Below, piece by piece: positions 35,421 to 44,840 of a stretch of 64,000 nt of DNA; position 1 is the stretch's first letter, and every line of letters begins with the position of its first letter. The stretch is from Changchengzhania lutea (GTDB taxonomy: Bacteria > Bacteroidota > Bacteroidia > Flavobacteriales > Flavobacteriaceae), in NCBI RefSeq assembly GCF_006974145.1, contig NZ_CP039456.1:620001-684000 (forward strand). The letters run 5' to 3'. The notes under the pieces are model-generated. The model saw only the letters and a program-made list of their open reading frames with translations, did not search any database and was not told where the DNA came from. The position numbers were made by a program, and so were the translations under genes.

Positions 35421-36548
35421 ATGCGCAGTTTTAAACATTACAACATATTTGTATTATTTACTTTCGTAATATTACTAAGTTCCTGCAAAGCCCAATATCC
35501 CGATTTAAAAGATGGCTTATATGCCGAATTTGTTACCAATAATGGTACGATGGTAGCTGAATTGGCCTATAAAAAAGCGCCTGTTACGGTAGCTAATTTT
35601 GTGTCATTGGCAGAAGGTACTAACACGCTTGTTGATGATAAATACAAAAAGAAACCGTTTTATAATGGACTTATTTTTCATCGGGTTATGGATGGCTTTA
35701 TGATACAAGGTGGTGACCCTACTGGCACAGGTTCGGGAGATCCTGGTTACAAATTTATGGATGAATTTCACCCAGATTTAAAACATGACAAACCAGGTAT
35801 CTTATCTATGGCAAATTCAGGTCGTAACACCAACGGTAGTCAGTTTTTTATTACTGAAATACCAAAACCTCATTTAGACAACGTTCATAGCGTTTTTGGA
35901 GAATTAGTAATAGGATTAAACATTCAAGACTCTATCTCAAATGTAAAAACGGATAAAAATAAAAGACCTCTTAAAGACGTAGTAATTGAAGAGTTGAACA
36001 TTATACGAAAAGGAAAAGGCGCAAAAGCCTTTAATGCACCTGAAATCTTCAATAACCATTTTGCTATAGAAGACCGTAAAGTAAAGGAAAAAGAGGCACG
36101 AGAAGCTGCTATTTTAAAGAAGACTAAAGATAAATTTGATAAACTAAAAGAAGGTGCTATCACCCTACCTTCAGGTTTACAATATGTGATAACCGAAGTG
36201 GGCACCGGAGAAAAATTACCAGAAATAGCAAAAGTAAAAACGCACTATGCCGTTTATTTTGAAAGCGGTAAATTACTAGAAACCAGCAATCTAAAAACTG
36301 CAGAAGCCCTTGATGCTGTAAACCAAAGAAAAAAGGAAGCCGGAAAATATCAGCCCCTAACCGCAGACATCGGTCCAGATGCCCAAATGATTGCTGGGTT
36401 TAAAGAAGGACTGCAACAATTGCGTGTTGGAGATAAAGCGACCTTATTCATTCCATATCATTTAGCCTATGGAGAATCTGGTACTCGCGGAATTCCTAAA
36501 AAATCTAACCTTATATTTGAAGTTGAAATTTTAGAACTTTTTAAATAA
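35421..36548 (+). CDS. Peptidyl-prolyl isomerase, cyclophilin-FKBP fusion, lipoprotein
   Basis: 375 residues. Lipoprotein signal ending LLSSCK, a cyclophilin domain (about 30-195: [44 protein letters not shown]), a charged helical linker (residues 215-245), and an FKBP domain (about 255-375: [25 protein letters not shown]). Two different isomerase folds in one exported protein. Likely an envelope folding factor acting alongside GldI. Confidence 0.92.
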   Translation: MRSFKHYNIFVLFTFVILLSSCKAQYPDLKDGLYAEFVTNNGTMVAELAYKKAPVTVANFVSLAEGTNTLVDDKYKKKPFYNGLIFHRVMDGFMIQGGDPTGTGSGDPGYKFMDEFHPDLKHDKPGILSMANSGRNTNGSQFFITEIPKPHLDNVHSVFGELVIGLNIQDSISNVKTDKNKRPLKDVVIEELNIIRKGKGAKAFNAPEIFNNHFAIEDRKVKEKEAREAAILKKTKDKFDKLKEGAITLPSGLQYVITEVGTGEKLPEIAKVKTHYAVYFESGKLLETSNLKTAEALDAVNQRKKEAGKYQPLTADIGPDAQMIAGFKEGLQQLRVGDKATLFIPYHLAYGESGTRGIPKKSNLIFEVEILELFK

Positions 36549-36603
36549 TTAAATAAAATCAAGATTTAGATGACACTAAATTTTGATCAGAAATTATACT
36601 GCT

Positions 36604-37536
36604 ATGCATCCATTAAAATTTGACTGGAATCCTATAACTGGAATAGACATTATAGGTAATTTTAAAATTCATTTCTATAGCCTGATGTGGGTGGCCGCCT
36701 TCGTTGTAGGATGGTACATTATGAAGCGTATTTTTACTAAGGAAAAAGTGTCTTTAGATTATCTAGATCCATTGTTTATTTACACCGTGCTGGCCACTAT
36801 GATTGGCGCACGTTTGGGTCACGTTATATTTTATCAAACAGAATTAATTTTCGAGGATTTTTTCAGTATTTTCCTTCCTTTTAAATTTAAAGGTGGTTTT
36901 GAGTTTACCGGTTTTCAAGGATTGGCCAGTCATGGTGCTGCCATTGGGATTATCATTGGCATGTATTTGTATCGCAGAAAATATAAATACAAATCCGTTC
37001 TATGGATTTTAGATCGTATCGTTATCGCAGTAGCTTCTGGTGCTGTGTTTATTAGAATTGGAAATTTTATCAATTCTGAAATAATTGGAAAAATAACTGA
37101 CTCCAATTTTGGTGTGCGTTTCATTCAAGATTATTATTATAAAGGGGAAATCACCCGTTTAACTGGTATAAAAGATGTGCAAAAGGCTTATAATGCCGTT
37201 ACCGAAAACCCACAATTTCAAAATTTATTAGACGCTGTTCCTTATAGACACCCAGCACAATTGTATGAATCATTTAGTTATATTTTTGTGTTTTTAATTT
37301 TATTGTTTGTGTATTTAAAAACATCAAAAAGAGATCAAACAGGGTTTTTATTTGGATTGTTTTTAGTGCTTCTATGGACCATTCGTTTCTTTGTGGAATT
37401 TGTTAAAGAAGCCCAGGTAGAAGGGCGTGATGATTGGGTTTTTGGCATGAACACTGGGCAATTACTAAGCATTCCGTTTGTACTTATTGGTCTGTATTTT
37501 ATGTTTGTATTTAAACCTAAAACAACCGTTAAATAG
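36604..37536 (+). CDS. lgt: Prolipoprotein diacylglyceryl transferase
   Basis: Adds diacylglycerol to the lipobox Cys of prelipoproteins in the inner membrane. 310 residues from the ATG at 36604; a TTG 21 bases upstream is rejected. Seven hydrophobic segments. Motifs: FQGLASHGAAIGIIIGMYLY (essential His), RIGNFINSEIIGK, and RHPAQLYES. It serves the many lipoproteins encoded nearby. Confidence 0.95.
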   Translation: MHPLKFDWNPITGIDIIGNFKIHFYSLMWVAAFVVGWYIMKRIFTKEKVSLDYLDPLFIYTVLATMIGARLGHVIFYQTELIFEDFFSIFLPFKFKGGFEFTGFQGLASHGAAIGIIIGMYLYRRKYKYKSVLWILDRIVIAVASGAVFIRIGNFINSEIIGKITDSNFGVRFIQDYYYKGEITRLTGIKDVQKAYNAVTENPQFQNLLDAVPYRHPAQLYESFSYIFVFLILLFVYLKTSKRDQTGFLFGLFLVLLWTIRFFVEFVKEAQVEGRDDWVFGMNTGQLLSIPFVLIGLYFMFVFKPKTTVK

Positions 37537-37537
37537 A

Positions 37538-38038
37538 ATGAGTCGGGCAGTTACATACATGCGTAGTATACTGATAATCTTCCTTTTATCAGGAAGCGTG
37601 CATTCATGTAAAGAAGATAAAAAGGCAGTTAAGCAAACTGAGGTTACTTTTAAAAAGGAAGGCGAATTAACGCTTTACAAAATTACCACAGACTCTACAA
37701 AAGTTACTCTAGATATTGAAATTGCCGACACTGAGTATGATGTTCAAACCGGGTTAATGTACCGTAATTCTATGCAGAATACACAAGGTATGCTATTTGT
37801 TTTTCCAGATGTAAGAGAACGCTTTTTCTACATGAAAAACACCAGAATTCCTCTCGACTTAATTTATATAAACGACAATAAAAAGGTAGTCAGTTTCCAA
37901 AAAAATGCTCAACCCCTTAATGAAGATTCATTACCATCGAATGTACCTGCGCAATTCGTATTAGAAGTGAATGCTGGTTTGGTAGATACCTGGGGCATAT
38001 CTGTAGGTGACACTATCGATTACACGACTCCTCAATAA
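37538..38038 (+). CDS. DUF192 lipoprotein
   Basis: 166 residues from the ATG 1 bp after lgt; a longer in-frame start inside lgt is unlikely. Lipoprotein signal ending SGSVHSCKED, then the DUF192 domain with VQTGLMYRNSMQNTQGMLFVFPD and FYMKNTRIPLDLIYI. DUF192 proteins are small exported proteins of unknown function. Last core gene before the IS. Confidence 0.9.
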   Translation: MSRAVTYMRSILIIFLLSGSVHSCKEDKKAVKQTEVTFKKEGELTLYKITTDSTKVTLDIEIADTEYDVQTGLMYRNSMQNTQGMLFVFPDVRERFFYMKNTRIPLDLIYINDNKKVVSFQKNAQPLNEDSLPSNVPAQFVLEVNAGLVDTWGISVGDTIDYTTPQ

Positions 38039-38194
38039 AACTATTTAACTTTTAGTCTTATCCAATAATATCTAATTCATTTTAAAGAGTGCTACATAAC
38101 CTCTATCTGTTCAGTTATTGAGAATAGTCATAAAAAGTGTTTTATAACCATATTTATGTATTGGATACTGGGAATTTTTTTGTTAAGTTTGGAT

Positions 38195-39583
38195 CACTAG
38201 CATCCGAAAGTTTTTAGAGAAAAGCAGAAATCATAGGTCTATCCCAATGTTTTCGTTTAAAATATTAGATTATCCAGAAAATAAGTCTGCGTCAAACACC
38301 CATTCCTTTTGTGTAGTAAACGTGACCTTACGCACGCCTTCTCTTACGTGATTGCATACATAATCCAGTGATAGATAATGATACAGGCAGAATCTTATTT
38401 TTTCTGATAAATTGGAAAAAGCAACTGCTTTTTTGGAGATAGTTCGTTTTATGAGCTCTAAGAGCAGATAATTTATCAGGGCTACATATATTTGGGACTT
38501 TACTGCATTTTCACTGGTTCCCCAAAAGGTCTTTACCTGTAGGTTTTGTTTTAAGGCTTTAAAAAACAGTTCTATGTCCCAACGTTTCTTGTACAGTTCC
38601 GCAATGGTACCGTGCTCCCAGTCAAGTTGGTTTGTAACAATGGCTATCACTTTGTTTTCATCTTCTTTATAGACGTGTGCCAATCTTAGTTTTTGTCCTG
38701 AAATCCCTGTTTCCATTGCCTTGTTTGAAGTCAGTTGGATTATTTCATCTTTCAGTATATTTTGGTCAACGTTATCCGGTAATTCTAGTTCTTCTATCGT
38801 TTGGTACAACGTATTGGACTTGATCCTGGTAACAAATACATTTTCTGCCTTTATCCTGTTGAGCATCAGTTCAAAATCAAAATAAGCCCTATCTTCAACT
38901 ATAATGGTGTCTTTAGGATAAATCAATTGCTTTAACCCATATCTGTCGTGCACCTTTGCTTCTGTAATATTTACCACATCCGGTATCATTAAATTGTAAT
39001 CCCAACTTGTATGTAATTTAATGCCCCCTTTTGCTGTCCGAAACTCTGCCCAATCAAACATGGCCAAGCATAAGGATATCGTTGAGCTATCTATTAGTTT
39101 AACAACCTTGCCCTTGATCTCTTTTATGATGTGGGTATTGTGATGTTCTTTCAGCACTGATTTATAATGGCTCAATAAACGATAATACAAACTCTCAAAC
39201 ACGCGCCAGTCCCTGATTTTATTGCCATCACTCATTGTGGAACGCGCAGGGCTTTGGCGCAGGCCCAAGTCGTTTATGAAAATTTCGCTTACTCCGATCC
39301 CTGCCGATATATCATTCAAGCTCTGGCACTTATTGAGCTGTCCGAAAGTTAGTGCTACAAACTGATCGTATGTTCTGTATTTATGAACACCTTTGTCCGT
39401 TTTGTAAGTATTTGTGCAACTTTTAATTAACCAAGGTGGTACTAAATCTAATAGTTGCCGAATTATTGGTTTATTGGTATTTTTGTTTCGCCTGAAGAGT
39501 CCCATATTTGAAAAGTTTTTCGTAGAACTCTAAAATAAGGGATTCTGAGGGCTTTTTAAAATAGCGACTTTCGGATGCTACTG
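38195..39583 (-). mobile_element. IS4-family insertion sequence, complete, with 9-bp target duplication
   Basis: 1389 bp. Terminal inverted repeats are 16 bp with one mismatch (CACTAGCATCCGAAAG at the left, CAGTAGCATCCGAAAG as the reverse complement at the right). The 9-bp target AGTTTGGAT is repeated exactly at 38186-38194 and 39584-39592. One intact transposase gene inside. Matching ends, target copies and reading frame suggest recent insertion. Confidence 0.93.
38270..39505 (-). CDS. IS4-family DDE transposase
   Basis: 411 residues. N-terminal DUF4372-like region (LLDLVPPWLIKS), then the DDE core: first Asp in KVVKLIDSSTISL, second Asp in TIIVEDRAYFDFELML, and the YREK-type helix ending in Glu at ELYKKRWDIELFFKALKQ. 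All three acidic residues are present, so the enzyme is probably active. Confidence 0.95.
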   Translation of the reverse strand: MGLFRRNKNTNKPIIRQLLDLVPPWLIKSCTNTYKTDKGVHKYRTYDQFVALTFGQLNKCQSLNDISAGIGVSEIFINDLGLRQSPARSTMSDGNKIRDWRVFESLYYRLLSHYKSVLKEHHNTHIIKEIKGKVVKLIDSSTISLCLAMFDWAEFRTAKGGIKLHTSWDYNLMIPDVVNITEAKVHDRYGLKQLIYPKDTIIVEDRAYFDFELMLNRIKAENVFVTRIKSNTLYQTIEELELPDNVDQNILKDEIIQLTSNKAMETGISGQKLRLAHVYKEDENKVIAIVTNQLDWEHGTIAELYKKRWDIELFFKALKQNLQVKTFWGTSENAVKSQIYVALINYLLLELIKRTISKKAVAFSNLSEKIRFCLYHYLSLDYVCNHVREGVRKVTFTTQKEWVFDADLFSG

Positions 39584-39725
39584 AGTTTGGATATACTATG
39601 GGTTAGAAACTATTATATTAATACACTTTCATTCTACCTTTCAAAAAAGCGACACAAAAAACGACACACCTCAATAATAAAAAAATGCAACAAACCTAAT
39701 ATCAGTTTATTGTATTTAAAATTCG

Positions 39726-39754
39726 TGACTGCGAAGGGATTCGAACCCCCCACG
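39726..39754 (-). other. tRNA 3'-end fragment, putative attachment site (attL) of the island
   Basis: On the minus strand a T-arm (GGGGG-TTCGAAT-CCCTT) is followed by a 3' acceptor strand CGCAGTC and discriminator A, but no D- or anticodon arm lies upstream. Tyrosine integrases commonly use tRNA 3' ends, leaving such fragments at one border. The matching complete tRNA would be beyond 64 kb. The isoacceptor cannot be identified from the fragment. Confidence 0.65.
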
Positions 39755-40177
39755 AAACCAGTAATCTTTATGGGTGTTTGAAGGTATATTTAATTTGAGG
39801 TAGTTAAATAACTACCATATCAATTAAATTGGTTTGTTGACCAATGACTCTCAATCTGTTATTAAAGATATAAAATTGAGTTAATAAAACAAATCTAAAT
39901 AGTTCTTTTCGTTTTCTTCTGCTAAAGTGACAAACTATTGCATAGTATTTCTGGATTATATATTGCTTTATTGTTCATGCAACCACAGTTAATTATGTTA
40001 TCAAATGGTGTTCCTATTGAAACTGTATCAAAACTATAATGGCATACTAAACTATGCAAATTTATTCTAGAGTCGTAGAATTCAAGATAAGCGAGGAAAT
40101 TCAAAATCTACTTATTAGATTTAAAACCAAAAAGGAACAACCGAAAGCACAAACGCAAACAACAATTTTTAATGCTT
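39755..40177. other. Gene-poor stretch at the left end of the island
   Basis: No coding region supported. AT-rich, with only short frames lacking any recognizable motif. It may hold integrase arm-binding sites, but none could be recognized. Confidence 0.6.
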
Positions 40178-40240
40178 AAAAAAAGAATTTCCTTTCAATA
40201 CGATCCTCACAAATTATAGGGAGTGTATTGAAAAGAAATT
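40178..40240 (-). terminator. Terminator of the XRE regulator gene
   Basis: 16-bp inverted repeat with one mismatch (AATTTCCTTTCAATAC at 40186-40201 against 40225-40240); the mismatch is a G-U pair only in the minus-strand RNA. On that strand the stem is followed by TTCTTTTTTT. 40 bp after the regulator stop codon. Confidence 0.75.
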
Positions 40241-40280
40241 TTCAGATATAAATAATTATTGCAATTCCTTCAAATAAAGA

Positions 40281-40688
40281 TTATTTTTTAAGTAATTTTT
40301 CTAAATACTCAATCTTATCTTGTTCTGCCTGTAAAAGGCGTTCATAAAGTTTCTTATTTTCTTCGTGAGATTCTAAAAGTTTATCAATAGGATTAAAGGT
40401 AGGGTGGTAGTTGAATAATGCACTATTATCATGATTGGTAACCGTATTTCCAATTATGTTAAAAACAGCTTCCTCAGAAAAATTCTCAATACCCTCTTTA
40501 GTTACACCAAGGATTTTAGCAATCTCCTCCAGTTTATCATCTTCAATTTCTGGAGTTTGCTCAATTTTAGAAACTGCTTGTTGGCTAATGTTCAAAGCTT
40601 CGGCAAGGGTTTCCTGCTTCATGCCTCGAAGTTCACGGATACGACTTATTTTGCGTCCGATATGATTTGGTTTTGTAGCTGTTGTCAT
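40281..40688 (-). CDS. XRE-family helix-turn-helix regulator
   Basis: 135 residues. Helix-turn-helix at about residues 13-67: ISRIRELRGMKQETLAEALNISQQAVSKIEQT. A C-terminal half ends in a coiled coil (LLESHEENKKLYERLLQAEQDKIEYLEKLLKK), probably for dimerization. A consensus -7 box lies only 5 bp before the ATG, so the mRNA may be leaderless. A likely regulator of the island; target unknown. Confidence 0.9.
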   Translation of the reverse strand: MTTATKPNHIGRKISRIRELRGMKQETLAEALNISQQAVSKIEQTPEIEDDKLEEIAKILGVTKEGIENFSEEAVFNIIGNTVTNHDNSALFNYHPTFNPIDKLLESHEENKKLYERLLQAEQDKIEYLEKLLKK

Positions 40689-40692
40689 ATAT

Positions 40693-40700
40693 CAAATATA
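40693..40700 (-). promoter_or_regulatory. -7 box of the XRE gene, very close to the start codon
   Basis: On the minus strand TATATTTG matches TAnnTTTG, 5 bp upstream of the ATG at 40688. Transcription would start at or just before the start codon. Confidence 0.5.
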
Positions 40701-40812
40701 ATAATTATTCTCTTAAGAAGATAAGTAAAAAACAAACAACATGAAGTAAAAAACAACATATCGTGGTTCGGTACTTTGTAAAAAAGCAATTAGTTTACAA
40801 AAAGCAAAAATT

Positions 40813-41688
40813 ATGAAAGCAACTTTGACCACAAAATCCCCTTTACAGAAGGAACTTCTAGAGCTATTGAAAAAGTTGCTCCCATTGCATTCCGTATATG
40901 TATTAAGTGTCTTTAAAGAAAGGAAAAAACAAAATATTTATCTCTCACCGCAAGGTAAAACTTTTAAAAAGGAGATAACATATACAATTCTTATTATTAC
41001 ACATAAGCCCATTTCTAAAGGATTGGGAGACTTCATGGACGATATGTACAATAAGATGCAAAAGCGCTGTAAGGTCTTTGCCATTATATATACATTATCA
41101 AATGTGAAAAAGCGGTTAAATCATGGAGATGATTTTTTGTCTAAAATCATTTTTGATACCCATTGTATCTATAAAGCAGATGGCTCATTATCAAAATTCA
41201 AAGATTATGGTTTACACTATCATCCACACGTTTATAAAGGTATTCAAGAAGTATGGAAGGGTCGTATGAAACGTGCAGAATACCTACTTTCCATTTTAAA
41301 CAGCATTGAACCCGATGAAGATTCCACTTCTAGGTTGGCGATTATGCACTATGCTTTAGAACAGGTATGTATGGCACTCTTATATGTGTTTTGGGAGTTT
41401 AAACCGCAACACTATTCATTGTCCTATCTATTGCATTTATGTAGCCACTTTACTCAATTACCACAGATCATATTCCCTAAAGAAACCTATGGTTTACACC
41501 GTATCTATTATATGCTGTGTAATGCTCATCATATTATGCGGTTCAAAGTTAAAAATGAATTTTCAAATATAGATACAGATAAAGCTTATAGCCGCTGTGA
41601 ATGGTTTTTTGATGAAGCCAAGAAACTAGGTGAAGCACAATTGGAGCACCTTAAAGAACTGCATTGCAAACAATCTAATCAACAATAA
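40813..41688 (+). CDS. Nucleotidyltransferase-like plus HEPN-domain protein
   Basis: 291 residues. The N-terminal half (LHSVYVLSVFKERKKQN, KKEITYTILIITHK) resembles a degenerate nucleotidyltransferase fold without a clear GSx10DxD motif; the C-terminal half looks like a HEPN helical bundle (LAIMHYALEQVCMALLYVFWEFK and a late AHHIMRFKVKNEF). HEPN domains are often RNases or scaffolds in toxin and defence modules. Fold assignment is by pattern, not proven. Followed after 10 bp by a small gene. Confidence 0.65.
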   Translation: MKATLTTKSPLQKELLELLKKLLPLHSVYVLSVFKERKKQNIYLSPQGKTFKKEITYTILIITHKPISKGLGDFMDDMYNKMQKRCKVFAIIYTLSNVKKRLNHGDDFLSKIIFDTHCIYKADGSLSKFKDYGLHYHPHVYKGIQEVWKGRMKRAEYLLSILNSIEPDEDSTSRLAIMHYALEQVCMALLYVFWEFKPQHYSLSYLLHLCSHFTQLPQIIFPKETYGLHRIYYMLCNAHHIMRFKVKNEFSNIDTDKAYSRCEWFFDEAKKLGEAQLEHLKELHCKQSNQQ

Positions 41689-41698
41689 TTTTAAAATA

Positions 41699-42040
41699 AT
41701 GAAAAAGAAAGCAAAAAAAATAAAAGCCATAAAAAAATTAGTAACGAACTTTTCTGGAATAAAAAGCGAAGCCTTTGGAAGGAGGACACGGAAAACCATC
41801 CAATTGGAAATATCAAGTCAAGAAGATATTACCGATTATATTTCAACACTTTTGGAAGTTTGTTATTTCGCTTTAGATGGAAATGGTATATTCATATCAC
41901 CAGCAAACAGACATTGTTTGCCAAGTTCTAGTGTTACAAAAGTCATAGAACTCATAATGGAGCTTTTGCCACATGATCAAATGCACTGCTTGGATAAGAT
42001 AGCGGAAGTGCTACATCAGGAAGCGCAGAACGGCAACTGA
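41699..42040 (+). CDS. Hypothetical island protein
   Basis: 113 residues from the ATG at 41699. Strongly basic N-terminus (MKKKAKKIKAIKKLV) and a more acidic C-terminal half (VIELIMELLPHDQMHCLDKIAEVLH). No recognized domain. It lies 10 bp after the HEPN gene, so the two are probably co-expressed. Could be a partner or antitoxin of the HEPN protein; this is only inference from adjacency. Confidence 0.6.
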   Translation: MKKKAKKIKAIKKLVTNFSGIKSEAFGRRTRKTIQLEISSQEDITDYISTLLEVCYFALDGNGIFISPANRHCLPSSSVTKVIELIMELLPHDQMHCLDKIAEVLHQEAQNGN

Positions 42041-42127
42041 AAAGAAAAACACACCAAGTTCGACCAAGAGCGTGTGGAGGTTTCTATGTCATGTTATATT
42101 AAATCTAAACTAACAAATCACAATTAA

Positions 42128-43720
42128 TCAAGATTCAAGCTGAAATAATTGTTTGACCTCATAATGGATTCGTTCAAAATTCGCCTGTATTTCGGCATCA
42201 TTATAACGATGGGTTGGTGGTGGTAATTCCCTTTTAATCTGAGGCATTCCAAATTTGATTTTTCGCTCTTTTCCATCTGCAAAAGCAATAAATTCGCCAG
42301 GGTTTAAACGAAAAAATACATCCGAGCGTATCTTACTAACTTCTTTTTCGCCCGTACTGATCCTGGAATCAAAATTTAAGCCATCGCTTTTACTAACAGT
42401 TCTGGTCGGTTTTTTAACAATCTCAAAAAACCGTTCATAGTATTTGGCGGTATCTGGGTCATTGGCCTTGCCAAAAAACTGATAGGACAGATTGCTCAAA
42501 ATAGCTCTACTTGCCTTATCGCCATACATCATATCATTTTGAATCTTGTCCTGCATCACATAGATGGTAGCTATGTCATAACTTCGGAGTGTAGCAGGGA
42601 TACGATGCATGTTGAGCAATCTAATCGTAGGTGCTTCCTCGATAAGGATAAAGGACGATGCTTGGTTGCGGAGACTCATTTGTTTAGTGATGGTATGGAT
42701 AATAGTGGCAATCACAGGAGAATAAGTGGTTTCAAATTTAGGGTTATTGACAACGGACACGACACAAGGATTTTTGGGATTATTGATGTCCAATGGCACA
42801 TCATCTGCGGAAAGGGTCATAAACAGACGTTGGGTAGTGATCTTCTTTAGGGCATTGGCAAGCGTGCTCAACACTGCTGCAGTTTGGCGTTCAGAATCCC
42901 TACCAGAAATAAAGGCACTCGCCATGGCTTTTGATGTATAATCGGATGCCAGAAAATCAATAAGGCTATCGGTATCCAAATATTGAAAGGTAGCAATCAG
43001 ATGGGGCAGGGTACAATACTTTGGATAAGTGGTCTTAAGCTTCCAGATCAGCCCTCCCAATATGCCTTCCACTGCATCGTTAAAGAATTTGGAAGGTCCC
43101 ATGGCTATGGATTCGCGTTGCTCCAATAGATTTTCTAATAGTACCCGTGACACTTCATTGACACTTTCCTCATCTCCCATATATCGAGGGGCTATGGGAT
43201 TGACCTTGGCATGGATCTCATCAAAGGAGATGATATGAAAGGGGATGTTTTCATTTTGAAATAAGGGATACGCCATTTCCGTAATCTCAAAGTATTTGTA
43301 GTCATGGATAATACCACAAAATTGGTGCTTTTGAAAATGTTTCAGAAAATTATAGACCACGGATTGCGTTTTTCCGCTACCTGCCGACCCAATTACGGAT
43401 GCTCCTCTACGGATGTTCTTTAGTTTTAAAATACCGTTTTTATGTCTGAGCCTAACGATATACTTCCGCTCTGTTTTCTGCTGGTCTTTTACCGAATCGA
43501 TCTTAACAAATAGTACCATATTGATAAATACCATTGGCAATAGGAAGTACATTAGGATTTGTAAAAAAAGCCCTTGTTCATGGATCAGGTAGAGCAGGAA
43601 GCCTGTGAGTAATATGATTAGGAAGTGGATGCCAAAAGCAAAACGGATATAACGCATGCTTATGCTCATCCCTAAGATCAAAACGAGGTACATCCCGCAT
43701 ATTAAAAGTATGGTGTTCAT
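42128..43720 (-). CDS. Conjugative coupling protein (TraG/VirD4 family)
   Basis: Inner-membrane ATPase that passes the relaxase-DNA complex to a type IV secretion channel. 530 residues. Two N-terminal hydrophobic segments (1-75), Walker A GSAGSGKTQSVV (about 111-122), Walker B-like FILIEEAPTIRLLN, and a C-terminal TraG region (YQFFGKANDPDTAKYYERFF). Full length. It is the downstream gene of the mobilization set. Confidence 0.92.
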   Translation of the reverse strand: MNTILLICGMYLVLILGMSISMRYIRFAFGIHFLIILLTGFLLYLIHEQGLFLQILMYFLLPMVFINMVLFVKIDSVKDQQKTERKYIVRLRHKNGILKLKNIRRGASVIGSAGSGKTQSVVYNFLKHFQKHQFCGIIHDYKYFEITEMAYPLFQNENIPFHIISFDEIHAKVNPIAPRYMGDEESVNEVSRVLLENLLEQRESIAMGPSKFFNDAVEGILGGLIWKLKTTYPKYCTLPHLIATFQYLDTDSLIDFLASDYTSKAMASAFISGRDSERQTAAVLSTLANALKKITTQRLFMTLSADDVPLDINNPKNPCVVSVVNNPKFETTYSPVIATIIHTITKQMSLRNQASSFILIEEAPTIRLLNMHRIPATLRSYDIATIYVMQDKIQNDMMYGDKASRAILSNLSYQFFGKANDPDTAKYYERFFEIVKKPTRTVSKSDGLNFDSRISTGEKEVSKIRSDVFFRLNPGEFIAFADGKERKIKFGMPQIKRELPPPTHRYNDAEIQANFERIHYEVKQLFQLES

Positions 43721-43766
43721 GGCTTCTTTGTTTTTATAATTTGTTTTTATATATTCTAATTTGTTT

Positions 43767-44792
43767 TTAGATACCTATAGATCCTGCGTCTCTGGCTTTG
43801 TCCAAGGCTTTTCTGAACTGCTTGATGGTTTTGATAGCCAACTGTACCTGATTGGTAGGGATATTTAACATGGGGAGTTTGACACCTGCTTTCCCTAAAA
43901 GTTTGAAAGCAGCACTTCTTTCATTGGTGGGCAGTTTCATAAGGTGTGAAAAATACAGACGGGTGTTTTTGTGGTATAGTTTTCTAGCGGTATAGCTTTC
44001 CACAAAGTTTCGGTCATATTTAAAAAGTCTGTCAAAGGTCTTTTCGGCATTTTCAAAAAAAGCATCCCTATCGAATCCCCGTTTTACAGGTTTACCATTC
44101 AGCAGTGCTTCAGAGGCTTTGTGCGAACTCCCTGGGGATAAACTCAGGGTGTTTGAGCTATCTTTTCGACTGACAATAATATGGATGTGGGTCTGTAAGC
44201 CTTGTTTTTTCATGCCCTGCTCAATCATTTTGCCGTCTATTTGGTGTGGTGCCTTGTTATTAAGGGTTTCTATCTCACGCTCTATAATTTTGGTATTACC
44301 TTTAAGTTCTCCATTCCTAATCTTAACTAGGTCATGTTCCAGTTTGACGATTTTTGCTCTAAAGGGTTGATTTTCCTTGATGGCTTTATCATAGCCTTTA
44401 TAATGGCGTTCGTATTCTATTTTGGCATAGTATTTTATGCTGTCCACTGATACAGGACTATCCCTATAAAAGGCATCCGCATAATTTTTCATGGTTTCCC
44501 GAACATAATGGCGCAACTTTTCGGGGTCATTCCCAATATGATTGAGTTCGCTTTGGCTTGGGTTAATGGTCAGGGAATAGAATTTTGGGTCTCGTTGTTT
44601 AAGCTTGGCGGTATTGCCGTCAATGTCCTTGATTACCTGCTCTGGGGGAACGCGATCATTATGTTGATCAAAGAAGTGTTCCTGAAGCTCAAGGGCTTTG
44701 TCCTCATTTTCTTTTTCCAGATAGCTTACAAAATCACCTGAGCTTTGTGAAAAGGTAGTGTCCAAATGTTGTTTGGTAATGGAGATGTACAT
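43767..44792 (-). CDS. Relaxase/mobilization protein (DUF5712-like)
   Basis: 341 residues. Candidate metal-binding motif HIHIIVSRKDSS around residues 206-217 and N-terminal SGDFVSYLEKENEDK, as in Bacteroidota MobB-type relaxases. It should nick and bind the transfer origin DNA. The catalytic Tyr cannot be assigned with certainty. It lies 46 bp upstream of the coupling protein and 48 bp downstream of the BfmA/BtgA-type gene. Confidence 0.82.
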   Translation of the reverse strand: MYISITKQHLDTTFSQSSGDFVSYLEKENEDKALELQEHFFDQHNDRVPPEQVIKDIDGNTAKLKQRDPKFYSLTINPSQSELNHIGNDPEKLRHYVRETMKNYADAFYRDSPVSVDSIKYYAKIEYERHYKGYDKAIKENQPFRAKIVKLEHDLVKIRNGELKGNTKIIEREIETLNNKAPHQIDGKMIEQGMKKQGLQTHIHIIVSRKDSSNTLSLSPGSSHKASEALLNGKPVKRGFDRDAFFENAEKTFDRLFKYDRNFVESYTARKLYHKNTRLYFSHLMKLPTNERSAAFKLLGKAGVKLPMLNIPTNQVQLAIKTIKQFRKALDKARDAGSIGI

Positions 44793-44840
44793 GGTCTATG
44801 CTTTATTGTTTTTAGTATTTTACATTTCATTAATTGTCCC

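Noticed and set aside
39575-39781. Small plus-strand frame containing TAKGFEPPT
   Set aside because: This peptide arises from reading a tRNA 3' end backwards; it marks the attachment site, not a gene.
39922-40104. A 60-codon minus-strand frame at the island's left end
   Set aside because: No motif, unusual composition and no context; left as noncoding.
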